Positions 24,640 to 34,891 of a stretch of 64,000 bases of DNA are shown here, in pieces. The notes below the pieces were generated by a model that saw only the letters and a list, made by a program, of their open reading frames with translations, had not been told where the DNA came from and searched no databases. The stretch is from Yamagishiella unicocca. Lineage: Eukaryota; Chlorophyta; Chlorophyceae; Chlamydomonadales; Volvocaceae. The translations under genes were made by a program, and so were the position numbers. Numbering within the stretch: position 1 is the stretch's first letter; every line of letters begins with the position of its first letter. The DNA is taken from positions 595,643 to 659,642 of the forward strand of contig BDSL01000055.1 of assembly GCA_003116995.1 (NCBI GenBank), given 5' to 3'.

Positions 24640-24925
24640 TGGGAGTACTTGCCCCGGTTTGGTGCCGGTTTGCCCTCTTTGCCCGGTTACCGGGGCCGGT
24701 AATTGGCCCTTCTAACCGGCCCCCGGTTGGCCAGCCGCCCGGTAACCGACCCATCCCAGTAACCGACCCCCTTCCTCAGTTACTGGGGCCGGTAATTGGC
24801 CCGGTAACCGACCCAGTTAGGCATGCCACCCGGTTACAGACCCCTCCCACCAACCGACCCCTTTGCCCGGTTACCGGGGCCGGTAATCGGCCCCGGTAAC
24901 CGGCCCCCGCGCGCGCGGTTGGCCA
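24640..24925. repeat. Left subterminal array of GGTTACCGG-type motifs
   Basis: Many irregularly spaced copies of CCGGTTACCGGGGCCGGTAA and shorter CCGGTAACCG palindromic units occur here. The mirror array at about 28850-29180 carries the same motif family, which links the two ends of one element. Confidence 0.8.
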
Positions 24926-25017
24926 GCCACCCAGTAACGGACTATCTAATGCTTTTAGGTTAAATAATATGTTTAGATTTTTGGCCCTACACCGGTGGTA
25001 CCTCAGCTTTATCACCA

Positions 25018-25355
25018 CTACTTGAACAGTGACGCGAAAACCTTGCCCAGCATGGTGATTGGGTACGTGGCGTAAGTATCCAGCGGCTCCTTCATAAAAT
25101 ACCAGTGCAGGCGAACAGATGTCTGCCCTGGCACGCCGACGTCACCAGCGTGCACCGTGTTGCCATCCAGCAGCACCATCTGCCCCGGCTCCATGAGCAA
25201 TCTTGGCACAGTCCACTTTGGGATCCCAGCCACAATCTCCTCCTCGTTTACCTTGTCCTTCTCTTGCCTGCTTCCCGCCAAGTGGACAGCCCAGCGGCTA
25301 CCGCAAGCCACAAGCATTGTTGTCTTCTCCTGGAAGGGCAGGATGGCGATGAAAC
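25018..25355 (-). CDS. 2-oxoglutarate/Fe(II) oxygenase-like C-terminal exon (partial)
   Basis: The exon starts after a CACGCAG acceptor at 25355 (phase 1) and ends at a TGA, TAA or TAG stop at 25018-25020; about 112 aa. The string MEPGQMVLLDGNTVHAG followed 13 residues after the His by TSVRLHWYF looks like the last strands of a double-stranded beta-helix: an iron-binding His and a 2-oxoglutarate-binding Arg. The upstream HxD half must lie in earlier exons. One candidate is the frame at about 25600-25680 (MHPGMVPSTPPAAVG...). It lies inside the 25-bp-TIR element. Whether it is a DNA-modifying TET/JBP-type enzyme, a phytanoyl-CoA-type enzyme or something else cannot be decided. Confidence 0.4.
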
Positions 25356-25361
25356 CTGCGT

Positions 25362-25600
25362 GTGTGCGTGCAAGCCCCCCCACACCTGCTCGCCCTGCAC
25401 GCCCCGCACGTCAGCAAGTGTCTCCGTCGGCGCACCACCTCGCTCCGCTCGCCCTGCACACGTGCAAGTGCCTCTGTCGGCGCATCACCCCACCCCGCGC
25501 ACCCCGCCCACGCGTCGTGCGCAAGTGCCTCTGTCGGCGCATCGATCACCCCACCCCGTTAGCCCCACCACACACACCGCACACACGCAAGTGCGTCAGA
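25362..25600. repeat. Degenerate tandem repeat in the presumed intron (GCAAGTGCCTCTGTCGGCGCATC)
   Basis: Three to four units of about 60 bp, anchored on CAAGTGCCTCTGTCGGCGCA, recur at about 25410, 25465 and 25520. This creates several overlapping open frames that I consider artefacts. Confidence 0.7.
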
Positions 25601-25682
25601 AGTGCCTCGGAAGGAGCGACGACATAGGCAGCAGCAGAGCCAACAGCAGCCGGCGGGGTTGAAGGCACCATCCCCGGATGCA

Positions 25683-25795
25683 TGGCGGGTGAAAGAGTGG
25701 ACAGCTGTGTGCGGGTGACAGTGTGGACAACTCTGTGCAGATGGCGGGTGACAGAGTGGACAGCTGTGTGCAGATGGCGGGTGACAGTGTGTGGC
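25683..25795. repeat. Tandem repeat of GGCGGGTGACAGWGTGGACA
   Basis: Four irregular copies of a roughly 25-38 bp unit containing GGGTGACAG, GTGGACAGCTGTGTGCAGAT and similar words. No coding role is visible. Confidence 0.75.
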
Positions 25796-26343
25796 GATGA
25801 CGTCAGCGCGGAGGTGGCCCCCCCTTATGGCGCTGGCCCTTCATTCGCACGTGTCAACTGCTTGGGATGGCGAGCAGGACGGGGAGGAGGCTCTGCGTGG
25901 GTGGCAAATACGATTCAGAGGAAAATAGTGATGAGGGGCAAGACCCAGCGGAAAGTGATCCCGAATGGCAATGTAATGCAGAAGGGAGCATCAGCGGGGA
26001 TGATGGGGAGGACAAGGGGAGCCCGGGGGAGCGAGGAGCAAGATGGGAAGGTTATATGGCTAAAGGCAGTCCACACTCATACAAGTACGCACAATCAGTG
26101 GCATGTGTTTCCACCTGCGCCTTCCTTGCAATGCGTCCTGAGCGTATATTATTGGTGATTGAGCTTTTGTTAATGCATGAACAAATGTCCTAAGGAGCGC
26201 GTTTAAGCCCGCAAACGCATTTAGGAATACGGTTCTGTGAGTGTAGTACATCGGCATACATCCGCCGTGCGCAGTCACAAAGTTATCAATTACAAGACGG
26301 AAGGATACAGCATAGCCTAGAGCATAGCGCATTATTTATATAG

Positions 26344-26755
26344 CGTTAGTGCCAAGAATGCGAGCATTACAAGGGAGCCAGAACGGCTCAAGCGCGGAAG
26401 CGCAACCAGGCGGGCCCGATGGGCCAGACCACGACACAGGTCACTGGGCAAAAGAGCCCGCCCTCACCGGCCGGGAAGGGGCAAAAGCCGAAGGCAGCCA
26501 AACACGAGGACACGGAGAAGGCAATACGCACAACTCAAAGCACGGGGAGGAGAACAAGCGCGTCCAAAAAACACGAACCACCTGCACCAAGCCAGCAGCG
26601 AGACGCGAGGAACGCGGCCCGGCAAAACGGGGGCCCCACGGCAAGCCCCAGATCCCAAAAGCACCCACAAAAGACAGCAGAGCGGGGGCCCAAGGCCCCA
26701 TAACCCAAAACACGCCCAGAAAACCGCACCCGAGTCAACCGTCGTTAGTGCCAAG
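26344..26755. mobile_element. 386-bp insertion flanked by 13-bp target-site duplications
   Basis: CGTTAGTGCCAAG occurs at 26344-26356 and again at 26743-26755, bracketing 386 bp. The insert is purine-rich and has a long + strand frame rich in Lys, Gln, Pro and Gly but no recognisable domain. There are no inverted ends and no simple-sequence tail. It could be a non-autonomous retroelement or a truncated retrotransposon ORF1/5' region. Confidence 0.6.
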
Positions 26756-27679
26756 GTTCTACGTCACTGCAGTCACTGCAGCGAGCCCGTATGTGAGGTG
26801 CCTGTTTGGCCATCCAAGCGACAGATACGAAGAGCAATGTATCTACATTGTACCTATATACTTTCGCGTTACGACTATCAGCCTTTGTGGCAGCTCGTTG
26901 CTGTGGTGGTCGACCGAATGGCGCGGGAAAAGGAACAGCCAGTCCGTCTTCCACCTCTCCGTCCAGCTCCAACGGACGAGCCTAGATACTTAAGACTGCT
27001 GGGCTGCGTCTGAATTCGTGCGAGGTAAGGAGCGTACAAGGAAGTTCCGATTTCGCATGATTTTGAATTCGCGACAGACGTATTGCTTGAGGCATGTGAT
27101 GGCTGAGTTTCCCTGGCATCCGCTAAAATTGAAATACGTAATCCTTACTTGCAGCGCAAATGCGGCGGTGGGAAGGGCTGTGATGTTTTGTATGGCTCAC
27201 TTACACCATCTATGGCCCGTATTCACTATGTGTTAGTCGAGTACGCTGAGCTCCTCAATCCAGATACCCTGCTGGCGGACATTGGAGCAGGTATCGGCAG
27301 CTAGGCGTGCACAGCAGGGTACTGAAACTGGTTGGTCTTTCCAATTCACCATGCTAAGCTTGGGCTAGGCGGGGCTAGGCGGGGCGTGCAGTTCACTTTG
27401 AGAACAATTAGCAGGGTTTGCCATCACCATTGAACCCGTTTCATGTTACTGAGGCCTTGCTTGTCGTCTGTGTTTTCCCTTTGTTACTTTTGTGTGTAGA
27501 TCATTACTTCAGGCAGCAGCCTCCATGTATGGCTTACGGTAAGCTTTTTGTGCATACAATGAACTCGTTTGTCCTTGGCACATTTGAGAGCGGGCTGTCT
27601 TAAATTTAAGGACTTATTGTGAATGCAGGGGCTTGATGCCAGGCTGGTGTAGGTAACACATGTTTACTCCTTCTGGGAG

Positions 27680-28380
27680 GGGATGAGCTGCAACCAGAAG
27701 GACCAGGACCACGACCTAACCCTTCACGAAATCATTGTCCAGGCCATGAACAGATGCGAAACCCTGAAGGTCAGTGCACATAGCTGTCATCGGAGGGGTA
27801 GTATTTGTCTGCGGGGTGTTAGTTTAGATAGAGACACAAAAACACGCATCGGTATGTACTTAAAAGTAAATACCATGGTTCATCCTCTTGTACTAATACA
27901 TACACGCGTAAATAAATGATCGCAGGCGTTTGTGGTCGTTGCTTGGAAAGAAAAAGCAAGAGCCACTCCAGGAAATGAAGGATATGGGGTTTACCAGACC
28001 GCTTACCTGCATTGCTGGAATCCCAGTGAATGCTGTTGGTAAGTGTAGCAGTGTAGGTCCACATCAGGGTTGCGGAATTTGAGTGTATCGCTTGATCTGT
28101 TCAGGATAGCTTACTGTGATGATTGTGCAGGGAACCAGAAGACGACAACAGGAACCACTTCCGTGGCTATGGTGGTGACAGCGGCGACAGTTGCCACGGG
28201 GACAAATGCCGCTGGCACTGCAGTGCTGGCGGTGCAGCGGCCTTCGATGGGCGGCGATGCAGCGGCGGTGGGGGCAGGGACTTCGATGGGCGGCGGTGCA
28301 GCGGTGGTGGGGGCAGGGGCTTCGATGGGTGGCGGTGCAGCGGCGGCGGGGGCAGGGACTTTGGCCAGGGGCGGCGATGA
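27680..28380 (+). CDS. Spliced gene of unknown function inside the 25-bp-TIR element
   Basis: Supported exons are 27680-27769, 27926-28038 and 28131-28380 (stop TGA), joined in phases 0 and 2 with GT donors and CAG acceptors. Earlier exons probably exist (candidates 27237-27290 and 27500-27538), but their phases are uncertain. The product has a charged N-terminal part containing LTLHEIIVQAMNRCETLK and VVVAWKEKARATPGNEGYGV. A Gly/Arg/Cys-rich C-terminal tail is built from three 39-bp repeats (FDGRRCSGGGGRD). No family is recognised. Basic Gly-Arg tails often bind nucleic acid; that is inference only. Confidence 0.5.
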
Positions 28381-28467
28381 CAAGTGGATAGCATCTGGAC
28401 AAGGACGTGGACGCGGGCGGAAACAGTAGCATCTGGACGAGGGCGCGCGTGGAAATAAGCAACGTAA

Positions 28468-28752
28468 TTTTGGTCTCAAGGGAGACCATTTACGTAGGGA
28501 CTTGAACTGTGGGGCAGATTACGGTCTCTAGGGAGACCATTTAGGGACTTGAACTGGGAGGCAGTTATTGAACTGGCTGAGAGGCGAATTTTGGTCTCTG
28601 GGGGGACCATTTAGGGACTTCAACTGTGAGGTAGATTATGGTCTCTGGGGAGACCATTTAGGGACTGGCTGGGAGGCAGATTTTGGTCTCGGTGGAGACC
28701 ATTTGGGCCCTTGAACTGAGAGGCAGATTTTGGTCTCGGGAGAGACCATTTC
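28468..28752. repeat. Array of six GGTCTC...GAGACC hairpin units
   Basis: Six units of about 45-60 bp each contain GGTCTC, a 3-6 base loop and GAGACCATTT, usually followed by AGGGACTTGAACTG and GAGGCAGATT. Each unit can form a short hairpin. The array lies 3' of the spliced gene and before the right subterminal array of the same element. Confidence 0.85.
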
Positions 28753-28849
28753 ATGGATTATTCTATCCATTAATGATGCAGTGTAACAAACCATAAATAT
28801 TGATCCCAGCTGCCGCAAATGCATGCAAACAACCAGGGGAATATCCGGG

Positions 28850-29180
28850 AATAACCGGGCATAACACGGAATGGGTAACCGGCCTACCCCTATCACTGGC
28901 TAGCCCAGCAAACTGGCCCGTAACCGGCGTACCCCGGTAACTGGCCGGTAACCAGTCTACCCCGGTTACCGTTTTACGGAACGGCTACTGGCCGGTAACC
29001 GGTCTACCCCGGTAACCGGCTTTTTTCCCTGATAACGGGTCGATAACCGGCCTGCCCGGTTACCGTTTTACGGAACGAGCTGACCGAGGGGTTACCTGGT
29101 ATTCTCCGTAACCCCCCGGTTTGGTGCTGGTTGGATAAGACCCGGGTACCGGCCGCAAAACCGGCCCGTAACCGGGGCAA
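28850..29180. repeat. Right subterminal array of GGTAACCGG-type motifs
   Basis: Repeated CCGGTAACCGGTCTACCCCG and GGTTACCGTTTTACGGAACG units occur here. The motif family and position mirror the left array at 24640-24925, and it runs into the inverted terminal repeat at 29170-29194. Confidence 0.8.
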
Positions 29181-29549
29181 GTACTCCCATAGGGACCGTA
29201 TCAACCTGTTCCAGTCATTTATATATATTCGGTCGTATGGATACGGTGAATACAGCTTACTTTACACAGCAGTATATAATAGTGATCTCGGAGCGAAGAT
29301 TGCCCATCCCCTGTGCACTTAGTGCATCGTCTCCCATCTAGGTATCTCAAGGAAGGTGTCACATGCGCACACGTCATGGTTGAGCTACCATCACAGCACT
29401 CAAGCAACTCCATGGTAACGCTACGAGCATACTCCTTTTCTTGGCTCGTACACGACAATCTGGCAGTTACCATCAGTGGCACCCACGCACGCACATACAA
29501 GTAGTGGAAGCAAGGACGATATCAGGTTGATTGCCAGTGGCCTCTGGTC

Positions 29550-29961
29550 TTGGAGGAGCAGGTAGGCCCATTCATCCTGAGAAGCAATGATGGCGGAGAC
29601 TACAAGGGGTTCTACGCTGCTCTGCATGGAGTCGCCTTGGAGAACATTACGAAGGACGAGGCTGAGGCTGCTGTACGTGACACGGCAAAGATTTCATACC
29701 GCTTGCAATCGGACATCCTTCCTGATGGAGTTTTGCAGGGAGACCCTGATGCCCAGGCCATGCTGCAGGATAACAGCTACCGTGATTCCCAGCACAGCAG
29801 TGGGACTCTGCGCATGGGAAGGCCTGAGTTTGTAGCCTGCGCGCAAGCATACTACAAGTCAGTTTGGCGGATCACCAAGCGGCCAAAGGACCCTTTCAGC
29901 GTGGAGGAGCACACCCCGGAATTCAGCCTCGAGGAGCTTGCGCTGGTGGACTTCCGCGCAG
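29550..29961 (+). CDS. Exon-like fragment, left arm of a fold-back duplication
   Basis: The open frame of about 135 aa ends at a good donor (CGCAG|GTATTG). It includes AAVRDTAKISYRLQSDIL and GRPEFVACAQAYYKSV. The inverted copy on the - strand at about 30050-30440 encodes nearly the same protein but has a 4-bp insertion near 30172 that shifts its frame. The family is unrecognised; it is probably part of a mobile-element gene. Confidence 0.4.
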
Positions 29962-30417
29962 GTATTGTGCTGGTAGTAGTTATACATGTGCTACTCTGTC
30001 TTTCATAATGTACCATCCTATTGCACCTATGGAATACTACCCCCCATCGGTGCAATAGGATGGTACAACATGAAAGACAGAGTAGCACATGTATAACTAC
30101 CAGCACAATACCTGCAAGTCCACCAGCGCAAGCTCCTCGAGGCTGAATTCCGGGGTGTGCTTCTCCACGCTGCGTGAAAGGGTCCTTTGGCCGCTTGGTG
30201 ATCCGCCGAACTGACTTGTAGTATGCTTGCGCGCAGGCTACAAACTCAGGCCTTCCCATGCACAGAGTCCCACTGCTGTGCTGGGAATCACGGTAGCTGT
30301 TATCCTGCATCATGGCCTGGGCAACAGGGCCTCCTTGCACAACTCCGTCAGGAAGGATGTCCGATTGCAAGCAGTATGAAATCTTTGCCGTGCCACATAC
30401 AGCAGCCTTGCCCTTGA
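29660..30417. repeat. Large inverted duplication (fold-back), arms of about 365 bp
   Basis: The arm at about 29660-30030 is repeated inverted at about 30045-30417 with scattered substitutions and a 4-bp indel. The central 15-20 bp loop is TATGGAATACTACCCCCCAT. Near the centre the match is almost perfect (ATGTACCATCCTATTGCACC). The right copy continues outward into an exon boundary (CTGTAG|GAGGCG on the - strand) that the left copy lacks. Confidence 0.85.
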
Positions 30418-30688
30418 TGTTGGCCTTGAAGTTGTCCGCCTCCTACAGACATGCAAGAGGAAAACGTTAGTACCCGCTCATTGTGGAAAGCGGTTATCCT
30501 CTAGAAGGGGGAAAGTCATTTTTCTTGCACATGGACGCACCCCCCAAGTTGCCAGCAGTTGATCCTACCTCTCTTTGAGCGGTTTGGACCCTTCACCTCA
30601 TGAGGCCTAGTTACAAGGGGTATCAGCATATCCGGCGACAGGCCGCCAATACATTCATTTGAAGTTCCAGACATGCGGGCAAGCAACC

Positions 30689-30921
30689 TCAGCTGTATGT
30701 GCTCCGTGTTCCGCAGGCAACCCGTATTTGTGATATTTCAGCATCACCAGTTGCCACACTGCTGACACAGCGCTGACAGAGGCAATAACAGTGGTCTCCA
30801 ATCTTGCCATAGATGGCGCCAAATCCTCCAATAACTGCGCAGATGACTCCGAGTATCAGGAAAAGGACATGGTGCACCGGTATAGAGTCCACTAGCTTCA
30901 GGTTAGCTTCGTAGGCTGCAT
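30689..30921 (-). CDS. Membrane-segment exon of unknown gene
   Basis: On the - strand, a CCCCCAG acceptor at 30921 opens a frame that reads NLKLVDSIPVHHV. A strong transmembrane helix (LFLILGVICAVIGGFGAIYG) and a Cys-rich segment (DHCYCLCQRC) follow. A second - strand frame with many Cys (30898-31170) precedes it. With the inverted right-arm exon these may be parts of one - strand gene inside the outer inverted pair. No family is recognised. Confidence 0.35.
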
Positions 30922-31334
30922 CTGGGGGAATTGGCCAGTTCGCCCATTGCCTTTGTTGACCTTGGCTTGGAATGAGCTAGCTAGGGCAGTGACATGCCAG
31001 CAGCACTTTTGCATATAAGGGCTCTCAATATGCAATTTTGTACAGACCGACGAGTTCCGGTGCCGCCAAAAATGCTGATCAGGGCTGTCGTATTCGACAA
31101 CATGTCGTTTACGACACCACACATCGCCACGCAGACACGCACAGCATACCTTTAGTCGTTCTTGATACAAGACACTAGGGCTACATACATGTGAAAGGCT
31201 CCTTGATGAGCACGGTCTGGTTACAAGGGTCGGATCGATACTATCGTATCAAGTGGACAGGATCTATATATACTACTCGTCTATTTTGGATAGATCCGCC
31301 GTGTCTGCTGCAATTAGATCTCGTGTAAAATAAG

Positions 31335-32250
31335 GGGGGCAAGAATGCAGATAGATGTGTGTCAGCATTTCGTTACAGTATGTGAGCATGTGTGATGGGT
31401 CGATGTGGCTGCCTCCCAGAAGGTTATTGACAGCGTGGACCATGTAGTGTTGCCGCCTTTGTGTTTCTTGGTAGGCTGGGGTGTCGCTTGTCAGGGGGCC
31501 GGGCGGAGGCCACTGGATGGGTTGTGGCGGGGGGGGGGATCCTGGTCGCGCCATAGCGTTGGCAGGTGTGGTGTCGTCTCCCCCCCTTAGGTTGGCGTCT
31601 GCGACGAGCGTATTCGTTTTATGGTTGTCGGCGGGGGTCCGTGCTTGTTGCGGTTTTGCGTTGGTTGTCGGAGCTTCGGGGATTTCGAACTTTCCCGGCG
31701 TGTACAGTACGGCTATGGCGATTGTCCGGATCCCGACAATTGCGTTTGGTGCTATGGTTAACGTGGGGTTTGTTGGCTCGGTGATCCGCAGCCTGTACAC
31801 ATAGCAGAAAGCGAGAGCGCCAAGCAGCATTACTGTAATAATTTTGGGCTTGCTGTACACCCTCCTGGCTGCCTTGGTGAGCTGCCTGCCCAGTACCCGT
31901 GCAGCGAAGATCACTGTTGAGCTGACCAGTGTGATGATTGGGGTACCCGCCCGCCCACAGAAGCAGGGCGGTTGCTCCCACTAGGGGGATGGAACACCAT
32001 ATCAGCGGGTTAGCACATGCCACGAGGGCAGTAGGGAATAATGCTGCAGCCGCGACTCCTGCGGCATTAAGTGCTGTTGGAATTGTATCTTTACTCAGGT
32101 TCCGCCGCCAGCAGGCAATTTGAGTTTTGCTGTATACTGTAGGTGGCTGGTACGCACCCGCTGTGGCCACGGCGGCCACCAGCAGCCAAATTGTCATCGC
32201 TATTAGGTATTGGGCGACGTACGCTGTCCAGTACATCGTAAGGTAGCTGC
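31335..32250 (-). mobile_element. Antisense internal fragment of a RandI/Dualen-like retrotransposon
   Basis: Two overlapping - strand frames (31619-32428 and 31273-31914) match the N-terminal third of the large + strand retrotransposon ORF. They share YWTAYVAQYLIAMTIWL, LIWCSIPLVGAT, VYSKPKI and HAVNNLLGGSH in the same order. The match covers roughly the part of the full element from 36410 to 37290. The two halves are in different frames, so the fragment is frameshifted and dead. Its divergence shows it comes from an older or different subfamily copy, not from the neighbouring intact one. Confidence 0.85.
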
Positions 32251-32274
32251 CCATGTCACACAAAGGGTCGGGCT

Positions 32275-32480
32275 CGGGAGGGTTGTAACGGTTACAGTGG
32301 GTTCCAGACCAAGAGGTAGAACCATCGGGCGCATCGCCTGACGCTGAACAAGACGGAGGAAACAAATACCGACATGCACCGAAACAAAGGCAAACCACCA
32401 GAACACCAAGTTGACAGGCCGTAGGCATACAGGGCAGCAGCCAGCACCCCAGGGGGAATTTGCACTAGAGGCTCCCCTAT
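32275..32480 (-). repeat. Dispersed repeat, copy B
   Basis: This is homologous to 6660-6850 (see copy A) and more weakly to about 48895-49200, with which it shares CAGCCAGCACCCC and GGCCACCA. It lies between the antisense RandI fragment and the L1-like fragment and may be untranslated sequence of one of them. Confidence 0.5.
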
Positions 32481-32559
32481 CAGGAACTGGCCACCAACCA
32501 ACCTACGTAACAGTCCAGCACCCGACGAACCAGTGAAGCGCCGCAACGAACGATGCAAA

Positions 32560-34533
32560 CATCGGACCAGCCACCTCTCATCCCATAAGGCACGGACCCC
32601 TAGCAGGGCTCAACACGCCTATATAGCCAGAAAGTATGAAGCACGGGAAACCCCGCTCCCCAAGACAACCCGAGCCGATCAGGAATCCACCAGTACCTCA
32701 GCCGGTCCCCCGCACACAAGGCGATTGGCGACAACCCGCAAGAAAGGATGCCGAGACCCCACTGCATCCCAGCCTTTCTGGGGAAGCCCCAGCGCAGCAA
32801 AGCCCCTCAAAAGGGCCCAAAACTCCACCACCCCACGGCGAACGGCACGATCCAGAAGACCACTACCCGGAGTAAGAGGGGGACCACCAGCCCCCGCCCT
32901 TTTCAAGGCCGCGGCCATAAACCGGCGCCCCACCTCCATGGCAATAATAGCCGCCAGGACTACTACATCCCAGACGCAGCAGGACTGTACCCCGGTAGAT
33001 AGGTGCTTGCACCAACCAAACTTGCGCCCGTGTCACCCCTGCACCGAGCTGGGTCTCGAGTTGGGCAATCACTGCTTGAGCCACCGGGCAGAACCAAAAG
33101 TGGTGCAAGCGGGGCGTACCCGCCCCTGGAGACTCTCCAGCCGGCACACCGCACCCACAAGGGGCTGCTGCTGCCGTCCGCATATGAGAGTTCCCGAGGA
33201 GGGGGATCCCATCCACAGCCAACCGCCACCATCCCTCCTTATAGGCCGGCTCCCACTTCATGCTAGACCAGAGCCGCCGGAACACTTGCTGCAAGGCATT
33301 CAGGGCCGCTGGCAGGACAGGCCCGGGTACCCCCAAGCGCTTCGCGCACAAACATCTCATGCGCGGCCCGCCGGGCGTCCACGAACTCGACCAGTTGCAC
33401 AGCCGTCCCAACCCGAACAGTCATATCCCGCAGCGCCAGCGGCTCCCCCCCGCCCAACCGCCACCCCAACCGTGCGGTGAGCATGGACCCCACTTCCTCT
33501 ATCCCAGGTAGAACGTGGGGTATACCCTGGGAGGAAACCGGCATCACCAGTGTCGCTGCTTGCTTCCACGGGGTTGGCACCTCAGCTAGCAACGCTTCCA
33601 GCGCCCCCGTACATTCCCGCCACCGATCAAGCCCCAGAAACGTCTTCGCTGCTCTTGACCGCGGATCTAAGACTCGGACGACGAGCCCCCGCCATCCCGC
33701 TGGCCATGCCGTCTGCACCGCCGCCTCGGACGCAACTAAGAAGTCCCGAAGTGCATCACGAGCCGCCAGAACATCGCCCAACGTCGTCTTAATGGCCCAG
33801 CACCCCACCAGTTCGTTCTGGGTGTAAGTATTCCAATCCCGGCCTCCTGCCGACCACCATCTGCCCAGACTGGCAGGCTGGGAGGAGCGGGTTGCCCCAA
33901 ATCGGCACGTGCATGTACACACCACGGGCCTGGCACCAGCGGCTCGCTAGCGATGTCTTGTACCGGGGGCAAGCCGCGAGCGCCGTGATCACCCGTCGGA
34001 TATCAGCCGGCATCTCGTCCGCTCCCATCCACGGACCCCTGCCTTGTGCTGTGAGCAGATTCAGAGGTCCAAACGCCGGATGCACCCCCCTCAGGTAAAT
34101 GCTAAGGCAGCTGACCCATGGGGGCCGGCGCTCCCGGGGGCGGGCCCGCCATTGCCAGTACAAAACGCAGGGCCCAACCAGCCCAGCGCGCCCGTACATG
34201 CTCCTTGAGGGCAATGGCCCCAAAGCCCCCGAGGGATGGGTGCCCGACCAGCAGCCGCTGTGGGACACCTGTTGCTCGGCGCTCCCTAGCATCTGGGGTG
34301 GGGAGGGTGTGGCTACACGCACTCAGCCAGTGCCTCCTGGCATGGGCGGCGTTGGCACAGCGGTCTGCTGTTACATGTACCTCACGTTTGTTTGCCTGCT
34401 GCATCGTTGCGTCGGGGACACTGCGGTGCAGAATCGCTTCTACGCCGCAGCATTCGTAGATCTGCCTATCCGTCCTCGCTCCAGTAGGGCGAAAGCCCAT
34501 AACTTCCTTCCAGGTTCCATTTGCCCAAGACAT
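32560..34533 (-). pseudogene. Decayed L1-like LINE fragment (post-RT region with zf-RVT)
   Basis: Successive - strand frames (34102-34533, 33789-34322, 33263-33925, 32863-33411, 32679-32939) read in order like the region downstream of reverse transcriptase in plant/algal L1 elements. The first carries HPSLGGFGAIALKEHVRARW. A later one has WRLAVDGIPL with CxCG and PRLHHFWFCPVAQAV, the zf-RVT zinc-binding motif. The last has EFWALLRGFAALG and HPFLRV. The frame changes several times, so it is a pseudogene. The RT and endonuclease parts are absent. The intact RandI element inserted about 270 bp beyond its truncated end. Confidence 0.7.
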
Positions 34534-34891
34534 CTATCTTGCGGTGTGGTATTCTACAGCAGTATATGGCCCTTCTATGGGCCAGTTACTGGGTTTGGCT
34601 GGGTTCGGTTGCGTAGCGCCCTAGATGTACGGTTTTCGGTTTTGAGGGTAGGGCCTCTAGGTGCCCGGCGGCGTCAGATAGACCTGGGCTGTGTCGGCTG
34701 GTCGCTGTTTAAGTTGTGCACCTCTGTAAGATTCCGATCTACCCGGGCGCTGTCGAGTAGTGTTAGTTCGGGTGCGGGTGGAGGGTACGGTAATTGGTGG
34801 GTCTGGGGTACTCGTCGTTAACAACTTAAAAGAGAATAATACAGACCTCGAATTAGCACCAGGCCCCCAGGCAACGTAGTCAACGTGGACC

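Larger units (their letters stand above)
24635..29194. mobile_element. 4.6-kb DNA transposon candidate with perfect 25-bp inverted ends
   Basis: Bases 24635-24659 (CCCTATGGGAGTACTTGCCC...) are repeated exactly, inverted, at 29170-29194. The flanks show ACC on both sides, compatible with a 3-bp target duplication, although three bases is weak evidence. Inside each end is a 250-350 bp array of GGTAACCGG/CCGGTTACC motifs. The interior carries a - strand oxygenase-like exon (25018-25355), a + strand spliced gene (27680-28380), a hairpin array (28468-28752) and a separate 386-bp insertion. No transposase signature was recognised. Confidence 0.6.

Noticed and set aside
24640..24925. Telomeric or centromeric satellite
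   Set aside because: Motifs are irregularly spaced and mirrored at 28850-29180 beside a perfect inverted end, which fits subterminal transposon arrays better.
28468..28752. CRISPR array
   Set aside because: Units are diverged, contain palindromes of variable spacing and lack unique constant-length spacers. The window is clearly eukaryotic.
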